Part shown: piece by piece, positions 26,031 to 34,580 of the stretch
Layout: every line of letters starts with the position of its first letter
How positions within the stretch are numbered: position 1 is the first letter of the stretch
Assembly: GCF_947497695.1 (NCBI RefSeq)
Contig: NZ_CANMHM010000003.1
Coordinates: 62,001-126,000, forward strand
DNA length: 64,000 nt
Reading direction: 5' to 3'
DNA from: an uncultured Polaribacter sp.
GTDB lineage: Bacteria > Bacteroidota > Bacteroidia > Flavobacteriales > Flavobacteriaceae
Notes under the pieces: generated by a model
The model's input: only the letters and a program-made list of their open reading frames with translations
The model's database searches: none
Told to the model about the DNA's origin: nothing
Made by a program: the position numbers and the translations under genes

Positions 26031-28199
26031 ATGATAATTAATGTTTTAAAGAAATTTTATAGTCAACTTAAAGAATTAATTAAGTTAAAAAAACAAGAAA
26101 AACTTATTTTAAATATAAATAAGAAACCAAAAGTTTTAAACCTTAATATAATTGATAGTTGTAACTCTAAATGTACAATGTGTAACATTTGGAGGCGTGA
26201 TGAAGAATTAGAAATATCTCCAGATCAATTAGGTATCATTTTAACAGATCCATTATATTCAGAATTAACACATGTAGGTGTTACAGGTGGAGAACCTACT
26301 TTAAGGGAAGATCTTTATGAAATTTATGAAAAATTAATAAAAGTATTGCCTAATTTAGTAGGCCTTAGCATAATAACAAATGCAATCAAAGAAGATGACG
26401 TAAAATTTACCATCAAAAATATAAATAATTTATGTAAGAATAATGGAATTCATTTTTCAGCCATGGTTTCTATAGATGGTGTTCATGAAGTTCACGACAA
26501 AGTTAGGGGAGTTAAAGGTAATTTTCAATCTGCTATAAGGGTATTAGAATATTTAAAAAATGAACTAAAAATACCAGTATCTTTTGGAGCTACAATTTCA
26601 AAAATTAATGCTTGGGATGCAGATGATCTTTTATATTATGCTGAAAAGAATGGTATTTATGGAAGGTTTAGAATAGCAGAAACAATTAATCGCTTATATA
26701 ACCAAAATAGAGGTAAAATTATCCGTAATTTTGATGAAGATGAAGCATATAATTTAGTTATACTCTTTGAAAAAATCAAGTTCAGATTTGAAAAAAATAT
26801 GGACTACAAAAGAACATACAGTAGTACACAAAATATACTTTTAGGAGGTAATCGATTAATAGGTTGTCCTTATCATAGTAATGGAATTGTTTTAGGTTCT
26901 AAAGGTCAAATCAACTATTGTGCACCTCAAGCAACAGATTTAGGTAACGGAATTAAAGATTCATCACTAAAAATATACAAAGAAAATTTTTCGAAAAAAC
27001 GAAATATTCTTCAAAATAAATGTAAAAACTGTATACATGATTATCACGCTCCAATTACTTACAACGAAAAATTAAAACAGATTAAAGACTATTATTACAA
27101 AAAAATATTAACCATTTCAAAAGCAGATTTAGCTTTATATCTTTCATATATTTTAAAAAAAATACCTAAGAATAGCAATACTTATAGAATTTTTATACTA
27201 GGATGGTATGGGACTGAGACAGTAGGAGACAAAGCTATTCTTGGTGGAATATTAAACTATTATCAACAAAAATACAATGATCGGGTAGAGTTTATAATTG
27301 GTAGTTTATATCCTTTCATAACAAATAGAACTTGTTTAGAATTAAATATTGACGCTAAGGTTGTATCAACAAGTAATTTAGACTTATTAAGATATTCTGC
27401 TAGTTCAGATGAAATAGTTATGGGAGGAGGACCTTTAATGGATTTAAATGAATTATATGTTCCATACATTGGTTTTAAAATAGCTAAAAAATATAGAAAA
27501 AAAACTACAATTTTTGGATGCGGTATTGGACCTCTTAAAACTGATTTCTTTTCTCAAGTAGTTAAAGAAATATGTAAACTATCTGATGATACAAAGTTAA
27601 GAGATAAAAAAAGTATTGAAATATTTAACAACTATAATTTTAATAAAAAAGCCTCTTTTTTTGGAGATCCCGCTAAAGGTTACATAGAAAAAATATCAAA
27701 TAATTTTACAGATGTAAAAGAAAATATTTTAAGCTGTTATTTAAGAGATTGGACATTTGAATATTTTTTAGGCGAAAAAAAAGATTTTAAAGAAAAGAAA
27801 AAGCTTTTTGAACGTTCAATCGCTAACTTAATAAAAGAAGAGGCTGATAGGTTAAATGTTGATAGAATTGAATTTCACCATATGCATAATTTTGTTTTAG
27901 GAAGTGATGATAGAGATTTTTCAAGATATTTTGTAGATCAATACTTTAAAGGCGATCAAAGAATTTTTATAAACAAAAAACTATCTACTGTAGATAGTAT
28001 AGTAAAAGTGATGAAGAAATCTAAATTAAATATTTGTATGAGATTTCATTCTGTTTTATTTGCCCATACTCTTAAAACTAATTTTATAGCTATAGATTAT
28101 ACATTAGGAGGTAAAATACATTTGTTTTTAGAAGAAATGAATATATTAAAGAATAAGAGATCTTTAGAGTATTTAATAGAAAATTATAGTGAAATTTAA
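26031..28199 (+). CDS. Radical SAM enzyme fused to a polysaccharide pyruvyl transferase
   Basis: This 722-residue protein has two enzymes in one chain. Residues about 35 to 345 are a radical SAM domain: the CxxxCxxC cluster motif is C44-x3-C48-x2-C51 (SCNSKCTMCNIW), followed by GVTGGEPTLR and a SPASM-like cysteine tail (CPYHSNG, YCAPQ, NKCKNCIHDYH). Residues about 385 to 720 match polysaccharide pyruvyl transferases, with LGWYGTETVGDKAILGG, MGGGPLMDL, FFGDPAKGY and CMRFHSVLFAHTLK. The second half would put a pyruvate ketal on a sugar from phosphoenolpyruvate. What the radical half does is unknown; it could modify a sugar or make the acceptor group. It sits directly after the exporter genes. 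Confidence 0.85.
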   Translation: MIINVLKKFYSQLKELIKLKKQEKLILNINKKPKVLNLNIIDSCNSKCTMCNIWRRDEELEISPDQLGIILTDPLYSELTHVGVTGGEPTLREDLYEIYEKLIKVLPNLVGLSIITNAIKEDDVKFTIKNINNLCKNNGIHFSAMVSIDGVHEVHDKVRGVKGNFQSAIRVLEYLKNELKIPVSFGATISKINAWDADDLLYYAEKNGIYGRFRIAETINRLYNQNRGKIIRNFDEDEAYNLVILFEKIKFRFEKNMDYKRTYSSTQNILLGGNRLIGCPYHSNGIVLGSKGQINYCAPQATDLGNGIKDSSLKIYKENFSKKRNILQNKCKNCIHDYHAPITYNEKLKQIKDYYYKKILTISKADLALYLSYILKKIPKNSNTYRIFILGWYGTETVGDKAILGGILNYYQQKYNDRVEFIIGSLYPFITNRTCLELNIDAKVVSTSNLDLLRYSASSDEIVMGGGPLMDLNELYVPYIGFKIAKKYRKKTTIFGCGIGPLKTDFFSQVVKEICKLSDDTKLRDKKSIEIFNNYNFNKKASFFGDPAKGYIEKISNNFTDVKENILSCYLRDWTFEYFLGEKKDFKEKKKLFERSIANLIKEEADRLNVDRIEFHHMHNFVLGSDDRDFSRYFVDQYFKGDQRIFINKKLSTVDSIVKVMKKSKLNICMRFHSVLFAHTLKTNFIAIDYTLGGKIHLFLEEMNILKNKRSLEYLIENYSEI

Positions 28200-28204
28200 A
28201 CACT

Positions 28205-29461
28205 TTGAAGATACTTATAGTAAATACATATGATAATGGAGGTGCCGCTAAAGCAAGTTTAAGACTTGCAAATGGATTGAGAAAACGAGGCGTTAAGGTT
28301 GATTTTCTTTTAAAAAGAAAGATTGATTTAACCTTGAACACTCATGTTTTAGAATTAAAAAGAACTACAATTTTTAAAAAATATATTTCTAAAGTTAAAA
28401 GAAAATTAAAAAAATATAATTTTTATCAATCCAAATATGATAAATTTTTAACAGAAAGGTCAAATAATTTAGAATTATTTAGTTTACCAAATTCATCATT
28501 TGATATTACTGCATCTCCTTTATATAAAGAGGCTGATATTATTAACCTTCATTGGGTTTCTGAATTTTTAGATTTTTCAACGTTTTTTAAAAACAATTCT
28601 AAACCAATTGTTTGGACTATGCATGATATGAATCCTTTTTCAGGTGGAGAGCATTATGAAGAAATATATTTGGGTATTAATGATAATGGATTTCCAAAAA
28701 AAAGAATATTATCAACTAAAGAACTTTCTTTTTTTGAAAAAATTAAAAAAATTAAAAAAACAGCTTTATTAGATGTGAATAATTTACATATTGTATCTCC
28801 CTCACAATGGTTAGCAAATAAAGCAAAAGAAAGTGAGTTATTTAAAAATATGCCTATACATTGTATTGCTAATAGTATAGATACAAGTATATATAAACCG
28901 AAGAACATAAAAGAATCAAAAGAATATTTTAATATACCAGAAGAAAAAAAAATTATACTTTTTGTTGCAGACTCAATAACAGCAAATAGAAAAGGTTTTG
29001 TCTTTTTAGAAAGAGCTATTAAAAGTATTAATAACAAAGATGTTGTTTTGTGTGTTATAGGTAAAAATAATTTAAAAACCAATTTCTCAAACATCATAGA
29101 ATTAGGTGTTTTAAAAGAAGATCATTTAATGAGTTTGGCTTATTCTGCAGCAGATGTTTTTGTAATACCATCTTTAATGGATAATTTACCAAATACGGTT
29201 TTAGAATCATTAATGTGTGGTACACCTGTGATAGGATTTCCTGTTGGTGGAATACCAGAGATGATACAAAATGGAGTTAATGGGTTAATAACTAAAGAAA
29301 TTAGTGTTGGGGCATTAATAGAAACTATAAATCAGTTTTTAGATAACATATATAAATATAAAAGAGAAGATATTTTTAAAGACGCTTTTGATAAATATAA
29401 TTTAGATATTCAAGCAAAAGCATATGAAAATTTATTCAAGAGTATTACAGAAAAACAATAA
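28205..29461 (+). CDS. GT4-type glycosyltransferase
   Basis: This 418-residue GT-B glycosyltransferase starts KILIVNTYDNGGAAKASLRL, where the Gly-rich loop binds substrate. It continues through NLHWVSEFLDF and VWTMHDMNPFSGG and ends with the GT4 nucleotide-sugar site SLMDNLPNTVLESLMCGTP, including the paired Glu (EX7E-like). It would add a sugar to the growing lipid-linked glycan at the cytoplasmic face. The start is TTG at 28205, 5 bp after the preceding stop. Donor and acceptor are unknown. Confidence 0.88.
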   Translation: MKILIVNTYDNGGAAKASLRLANGLRKRGVKVDFLLKRKIDLTLNTHVLELKRTTIFKKYISKVKRKLKKYNFYQSKYDKFLTERSNNLELFSLPNSSFDITASPLYKEADIINLHWVSEFLDFSTFFKNNSKPIVWTMHDMNPFSGGEHYEEIYLGINDNGFPKKRILSTKELSFFEKIKKIKKTALLDVNNLHIVSPSQWLANKAKESELFKNMPIHCIANSIDTSIYKPKNIKESKEYFNIPEEKKIILFVADSITANRKGFVFLERAIKSINNKDVVLCVIGKNNLKTNFSNIIELGVLKEDHLMSLAYSAADVFVIPSLMDNLPNTVLESLMCGTPVIGFPVGGIPEMIQNGVNGLITKEISVGALIETINQFLDNIYKYKREDIFKDAFDKYNLDIQAKAYENLFKSITEKQ

Positions 29462-29473
29462 AAACTATAGTTT

Positions 29474-30268
29474 ATGAAAATTAGTGTTTTAACTCCTAGT
29501 TTTAATTCAGGAGACTATATTGAGCGTAGTATTCAGAGTGTGTTATCTCAAACTTATAAAAATTGGGAACATATAATTATTGATGGAAATTCTACTGATA
29601 ACACAGTAAATATCTTAAAAAGACATAAGCATTTAAAATGGGTTTCTGAATCAGATAAAGGTCAGTCAGATGCAATGAATAAAGCTTTTAAAATAAGCAA
29701 AGGAGATTTTATTGTTTATTTAAACTCTGATGATTATTTTTACCCTGATGCTTTTAAAACTTTAATTACTAATTTTACTAAAAACCCAAAAATAGATATA
29801 ATAGTTGGAAATTTACATTTAGAAAAAAAAGGTTTAAAAGAGCCACGGGTAAATGCAACAATTTCTTGGAAAGATTTATCTGTACTTAAAGGAAGGTTTC
29901 CTTTAAACCCTGTTAGTTATATGTACAAAAGAAAAGTACAACAAAAGATTGGTGATTTCCCTGTAGATGAACACTACACAATGGATTATTGGTTTTTACT
30001 AAGAGCTTTTTATTTTTTTAAAACTATAAAAATAGAAGAATTTTTAGGTTGTTTTGTTTTTGTAGAAAATAATAAATCAAGTAGAATAAATGGTGAGTTT
30101 GATGTTCAATCACCTCATGCATTAAAGTTTTGTTTAAGATATACTCCATTAAGGTTTTTTTATGTTTATGCAAAGCTTTTAATACATCACAACAACCCTC
30201 AGCCTAATAAAGTAGTATTATATTTAACAAATTTGTACGTTAGTATAAAAAAAATAATAAAGCAATAA
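29474..30268 (+). CDS. GT2-type glycosyltransferase
   Basis: This 264-residue GT-A glycosyltransferase of family 2 has an N-terminus SVLTPSFNSGDYIERSIQSV and QTYKNWEHIIIDGNSTDNT in the usual order. The metal-binding acidic motif is YLNSDDYFYP, near residue 90, and the acceptor-side segment is VDEHYTMDYWFL. It resembles the WcaA-like short GT2 enzymes of exopolysaccharide loci. It is followed by the next gene after 2 bp. Sugar specificity cannot be read from sequence. Confidence 0.88.
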   Translation: MKISVLTPSFNSGDYIERSIQSVLSQTYKNWEHIIIDGNSTDNTVNILKRHKHLKWVSESDKGQSDAMNKAFKISKGDFIVYLNSDDYFYPDAFKTLITNFTKNPKIDIIVGNLHLEKKGLKEPRVNATISWKDLSVLKGRFPLNPVSYMYKRKVQQKIGDFPVDEHYTMDYWFLLRAFYFFKTIKIEEFLGCFVFVENNKSSRINGEFDVQSPHALKFCLRYTPLRFFYVYAKLLIHHNNPQPNKVVLYLTNLYVSIKKIIKQ

Positions 30269-30270
30269 AA

Positions 30271-31410
30271 TTGAAAAAAATACTTTTTATTACACATGAG
30301 TCAAGTCGTACTGGCGCCCCTCTAGTTTTACTAAACTTTATAAAATGGTTACGATTAGTAGAAACAGAACTACAAATAGATTGTTTAAGTCTAGCTTCAG
30401 GATATTTAGATAATGATTTTAAGGAAATAGTAGATAACTTTTATTTACTTGATAAAAAAGAAAAACAATCAATTCTAAAAAAAATTTATTTCAAAATTAT
30501 TGGAACAACTTACAAGAAAGAAAATAAAAATTTTTTAATACGTCAATTAAAAAAACAAGGATATCATTTAATCTATGCTAACTCTATCTTAAGTTTAGAT
30601 TTTTCCTCTCAATTAAAAAAAGAATTTAAAAATACAAAACTTATTTTACATTTACACGAATTAAGTGTTAGTGTAAAATTATATAGTCCTAGTTTTTTTA
30701 ATCAAAGTAAATTAGTTGATTTTTTTATTTGTGTTTCTTCACTCGTACAAACAAATATTGTTTACAATTATAATGTTCTAATTAACAAAACAAAAATTAT
30801 TCACCCTTTTTCAAAATTGAAAAAAATCAATTCTTTAGAAAAACAAAATAAAAATGATCAGAAAAAAATGATCGTAGGAGCCTCTGGTAATATCAATCAT
30901 AGAAAAGGGTATGATTTGTTTATTTGTGTTGCAAAAGCAGTAATATCTAGGTTACCTAATGCCAATATTGAATTTAATTGGATAGGAAAAAAATCGAATA
31001 AAAAAATAGCTTTAGAATTAGAGGCAGATATTATTAAAGCAGATTTAGAAAAAACAGTTTTTTTTAAAGGTGAATTTAAAAACCCAGAAAAAGAATTTAA
31101 TTTGTTTGACATATTTTTAATGACTTCTAGAGAAGATCCTTTTCCATTAGTATGTATAGAGGTTGGTAATTTAGGAACACCAATTATTTGTTTTAAAGGA
31201 GCTACAGGTACAGAAGAAGTTCTAAAAAAAGGTGGAGGAGTAATTGTACCTTACTTAAGTATTTCTAGAATGGCAGATGAGGTTATTAATTATTATAACA
31301 ATCGTAAAAAAATAATAGATGATGGTTTAATAGCTCGTGAAAATTTTAAAAATTACACAATTGAAGAACAATCACCTAAGATTTATAATGTTATAAAAGA
31401 ATTAATTTAA
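30271..31410 (+). CDS. GT4-type glycosyltransferase
   Basis: This 379-residue GT-B enzyme begins ILFITHESSRTGAPLVLLNF. Its C-terminal domain has MIVGASGNINHRKGYDLFI and the donor site FLMTSREDPFPLVCIEVGNL, with the expected Glu pair. The start is TTG at 30271, 2 bp after the upstream stop. The coding sequence is very A-rich even for this genome. It is cytoplasmic, and donor and acceptor are unknown. Confidence 0.86.
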   Translation: MKKILFITHESSRTGAPLVLLNFIKWLRLVETELQIDCLSLASGYLDNDFKEIVDNFYLLDKKEKQSILKKIYFKIIGTTYKKENKNFLIRQLKKQGYHLIYANSILSLDFSSQLKKEFKNTKLILHLHELSVSVKLYSPSFFNQSKLVDFFICVSSLVQTNIVYNYNVLINKTKIIHPFSKLKKINSLEKQNKNDQKKMIVGASGNINHRKGYDLFICVAKAVISRLPNANIEFNWIGKKSNKKIALELEADIIKADLEKTVFFKGEFKNPEKEFNLFDIFLMTSREDPFPLVCIEVGNLGTPIICFKGATGTEEVLKKGGGVIVPYLSISRMADEVINYYNNRKKIIDDGLIARENFKNYTIEEQSPKIYNVIKELI

Positions 31411-31431
31411 TATATAATACCAAGTTTAGGT

Positions 31432-32358
31432 TTGAAAGAAGTTTATATTATTATTGTTACCTATAATGCAATGACTTGGATAAAAGAATGTCTAGATAGT
31501 TGTAAAGGTTATAAAGTTATCGTTGTAGATAATAACTCTAATGATAAAACGGTGAGTTATATTTCTGTAAATTATCCTGAAGTTATTATTTTAAAACAAA
31601 AAAATAATTTAGGTTTTGGTAGAGCAAATAATATAGGCATAAATTATGCAATAAATACTGGTTGTGATTATGTTTTTTTATTAAATCAAGACGCTTATTT
31701 AGTTGGTAATGTAATAGATAGATTGGTTAATGTACATTTAAATAATTTAGACTACGGCATTTTAAGTCCTATTCATATAAATAAAAAAGAAAATTTATTA
31801 GATGAAAAATTTTCTAATTACTTAAATAGCCCAAAAAATAAAAATTTTTATTCAGATTATGTATTAAATAATGATTTAAAAGATGTCTATAAAGTGCCAT
31901 TTGTAAATGCTGCTTCATGGTTAATTCCAATAAAAGTTTTATTAGAAGTTGGTGGGTTTGATACTATGTTTTTTTTGTACGGAGAAGATGATAATTTATG
32001 TCAAAGAATGGAATTTCATAAATATAAAGTGGGTGTAGTTAGTAAAGCAAAGGTTATTCATGACAGAGAGTTTAGAAATAAAACAATAATTAAAAAGTAC
32101 TCCAAAGGTTATTTTAAGCAACAGTTAATTAGCTATAAAGTTAGTTTTGGAAATATTAATAATAACGGACTTTTAAAAATAAAATCAAAAAAGACTTTTA
32201 TTTATAAACAAGTTTTAAAAAATGTATTTTTTTTAAAATTTAAAACTGTTTTAGGAGAGTTTAACAATTTAAGATTGTTAAGACTAGCTGAATTAGAAAT
32301 TAGAAAAAGCTATCAAAAAAATAAATTAAAAGGACCTCATTATCTTAAATTAAAATAA
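31432..32358 (+). CDS. GT2-type glycosyltransferase (rhamnosyltransferase-like)
   Basis: This 308-residue GT-A enzyme has the family 2 core VYIIIVTYNAMTWIKECLDS, VIVVDNNSNDKT and NLGFGRANNIGI, the metal site LLNQDAYL, and the catalytic region FLYGEDDNLCQRMEFHKYKV. This pattern is common in rhamnosyl- and related transferases, but no dTDP-rhamnose genes are present in the window, so the sugar is open. The start is TTG at 31432. The C-terminal 60 residues are Lys-rich and unassigned. Confidence 0.86.
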   Translation: MKEVYIIIVTYNAMTWIKECLDSCKGYKVIVVDNNSNDKTVSYISVNYPEVIILKQKNNLGFGRANNIGINYAINTGCDYVFLLNQDAYLVGNVIDRLVNVHLNNLDYGILSPIHINKKENLLDEKFSNYLNSPKNKNFYSDYVLNNDLKDVYKVPFVNAASWLIPIKVLLEVGGFDTMFFLYGEDDNLCQRMEFHKYKVGVVSKAKVIHDREFRNKTIIKKYSKGYFKQQLISYKVSFGNINNNGLLKIKSKKTFIYKQVLKNVFFLKFKTVLGEFNNLRLLRLAELEIRKSYQKNKLKGPHYLKLK

Positions 32359-32364
32359 TTTAGA

Positions 32365-33384
32365 ATGAATAGTAAACCTCTAATTTCAATAATAATACCT
32401 GTTTTTAACAGGGCAAGTATAATTAGCGAAACTTTAGATAGTATTATTAATCAAACCTATGAAAATTGGGAGTGTATTATTGTTGACGATGGTAGTGTAG
32501 ATAATTTTAAACAAATAATTAATAAATATAAAGATTTAGACGCTAGGTTTATTTTTGTTAAAAGACCCGCCAATAAATTAAGAGGTGGAAATGCAGCAAG
32601 AAACTATGGATTGAAACTTAGTAAAGGGGCTTATGTAAATTGGTTTGATAGTGATGATATAATGCTACCCAATTTTTTATCAGATAAAATAAAAGTATTA
32701 TTATTAAATAAAGATTATGACTTTTGTGCCTGTTTAGGGGCTTCATTTTTAAATAGTATTGATAATATAATTGAGGTTTATAGGCCTTTGGTTATAAATT
32801 CTACAAATTATATCGAAGATTATTTACTAAACGGACTTTCTTTTTTTACACCATCTCCATTATGGAAAAAAGATTTTCTTATTAAACATAATTTACTTTT
32901 TAATGAAAATTTAAAAAGATCTCAAGAAAAAGAGTTTCATTTAAGAGTTTTGGGCAAATCACCGAATTACTTTTATTTAGAAAAACCATTGTTTTTAATT
33001 AGGCTATCTACAAATGGAGGTATAACAACTAATTTTAAATCAAACCACAGATTACAAATGTCTGATATGATTTATTTTGATATTGCTTATAAAACTGTTA
33101 AATCTAGTAAAATTAAAAATAAAGTAAATATTTATAAATACTTATTTTATAGACAGTCTGTTAATTTTTATAACATTTTAATTATTAAAGGATTAGGATT
33201 TAAAAAAAGATATTCTTTTAGTGTAAAAGAAATAAAAAAACTTTATAGTTACTTTAGGTCATCACAAGTAAGTTATAAATATTTTTTAAAAATTATTTTT
33301 GGAACCTTTTTAGTACTTTTTATAAAAAAAGGTTATAAATGTTTTTATTACCCTGAGTTTAATTATAGAAGTTATAAAGATTAA
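32365..33384 (+). CDS. GT2-type glycosyltransferase
   Basis: This 339-residue GT-A enzyme starts SIIIPVFNRASIISETLDSI and continues NQTYENWECIIVDDGSVDN, with the acidic metal motif VNWFDSDDIMLP near residue 95. The stretch RSQEKEFHLRVL is the likely catalytic-base region. The C-terminal part (from about 240) is very basic and may contact the membrane. An 88-bp gap follows, the largest in the operon, and no promoter box of the TAnnTTTG form is visible in it. Confidence 0.87.
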   Translation: MNSKPLISIIIPVFNRASIISETLDSIINQTYENWECIIVDDGSVDNFKQIINKYKDLDARFIFVKRPANKLRGGNAARNYGLKLSKGAYVNWFDSDDIMLPNFLSDKIKVLLLNKDYDFCACLGASFLNSIDNIIEVYRPLVINSTNYIEDYLLNGLSFFTPSPLWKKDFLIKHNLLFNENLKRSQEKEFHLRVLGKSPNYFYLEKPLFLIRLSTNGGITTNFKSNHRLQMSDMIYFDIAYKTVKSSKIKNKVNIYKYLFYRQSVNFYNILIIKGLGFKKRYSFSVKEIKKLYSYFRSSQVSYKYFLKIIFGTFLVLFIKKGYKCFYYPEFNYRSYKD

Positions 33385-33472
33385 TTTTTTAACCAAAAAC
33401 TAACCCTTTTTTTAAAAAATATTCGAAAGTATCTATAAACATAATATTTTATTAAATATTTATAATTTTAAA

Positions 33473-34576
33473 ATGAAAATAGCAAACGTAATTGTTTCCG
33501 AACAAAGTATCCCCAGCCATAAAAATGGATCATGGACTCAACGTATTGAATACTATTTAAAAAGTGCTAGTAATAATGTTGATTATGTAATTTGCAGTGA
33601 AACAAAAAAAACAATAAAATCATCTTCAAAATTTTACAATTCTAAAAATAAAAATTCAAGATTTGAACGTAAATTTTTTCCAAAAAAAAGATATTCAGAT
33701 TTCCTTTTAAAAATAAGTTTAATTTTAGAAAATTATGACAAAATTATACTATGTGTTATTGATAATATTAAACTATCAAATGCTGTAAGTGATTATTTAG
33801 ATATAAATTCTTTAAAAGATAAGGTAACATTAATATTTTATAGTTGTGGTTATTCCTATTTTTTAAAACCTAGAGAACATTTAAAATTTTCTAAAAATAT
33901 TGATGAAATTATTTTTTTAACAAAATCTGCTTATCATTTTAACAAGGATATATATAATGAATTTACACCAGAAGTTTCAATTATTAATAACCCTATTAAT
34001 AAAAATATTTTTTCAGCAATAAAAAGGGGTGGAGATGATGAAATTTCAAAAAAATATAATTTAAAAGGAAAAACAGTTTTCCTTTGGCTTTCTCATGACA
34101 GAAAGAAAAAAGGGTTGTCAATTATTTTAAATGCATGGAAAATATTTAATAAAGAAAATAGTGTTTTGTTGGTTGTTGGTGCAAAAAGAGATCTACAAAT
34201 ACCTAACGTTATTTTTGTAGGACAAGTAGAAAGTTTTAATGTTCATAAATATTATAAATGTGCTCATATATATTTATTCCCAACCCTTTGGAAAGAGGGT
34301 TTTGGATTAAGTTTATCTCAAGCAATATGTTCAGGGTGTTTTTCTGTGGCAGCAAAAAATGGTGGTGTAGAGGATTTTTTTACTAAAAGTGATGGAATTT
34401 TAATTGAAGAACCTAATTTAACAGAAAATTGGATAAATGCCATGGAAATTGCAAGGATTCAAATACAAAAAGGTTGGAAAAATGAATCGTTAGGCAAACA
34501 AATATTAACATTTGATGAATGGTCATTAAAGTTTAGTGAAATTTTTAATAAATGGCAAAAAAGACTAAAAATATAA
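33473..34576 (+). CDS. GT4-like glycosyltransferase
   Basis: This 367-residue GT-B protein has a diverged N-terminal domain starting MKIANVIVSEQSIPSHKNGS. The C-terminal domain is clearer: VFLWLSHDRKKKGLSIILNA, LVVGAKRDLQIPNVIFVGQV and the donor-binding FPTLWKEGFGLSLSQAICSG followed by GGVEDFF. The Glu in KEGFG and the Gln where a second Glu is usual are worth noting, because the EX7E pair is not exact. Function in the glycan assembly line is inferred from location. Confidence 0.83.
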   Translation: MKIANVIVSEQSIPSHKNGSWTQRIEYYLKSASNNVDYVICSETKKTIKSSSKFYNSKNKNSRFERKFFPKKRYSDFLLKISLILENYDKIILCVIDNIKLSNAVSDYLDINSLKDKVTLIFYSCGYSYFLKPREHLKFSKNIDEIIFLTKSAYHFNKDIYNEFTPEVSIINNPINKNIFSAIKRGGDDEISKKYNLKGKTVFLWLSHDRKKKGLSIILNAWKIFNKENSVLLVVGAKRDLQIPNVIFVGQVESFNVHKYYKCAHIYLFPTLWKEGFGLSLSQAICSGCFSVAAKNGGVEDFFTKSDGILIEEPNLTENWINAMEIARIQIQKGWKNESLGKQILTFDEWSLKFSEIFNKWQKRLKI

Positions 34577-34580
34577 TTAT

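Noticed and set aside
28654..29097. Minus-strand 147-codon frame inside a GT4 gene
   Set aside because: Antisense shadow with hydrophobic low-complexity sequence, and it lies within a clear glycosyltransferase.
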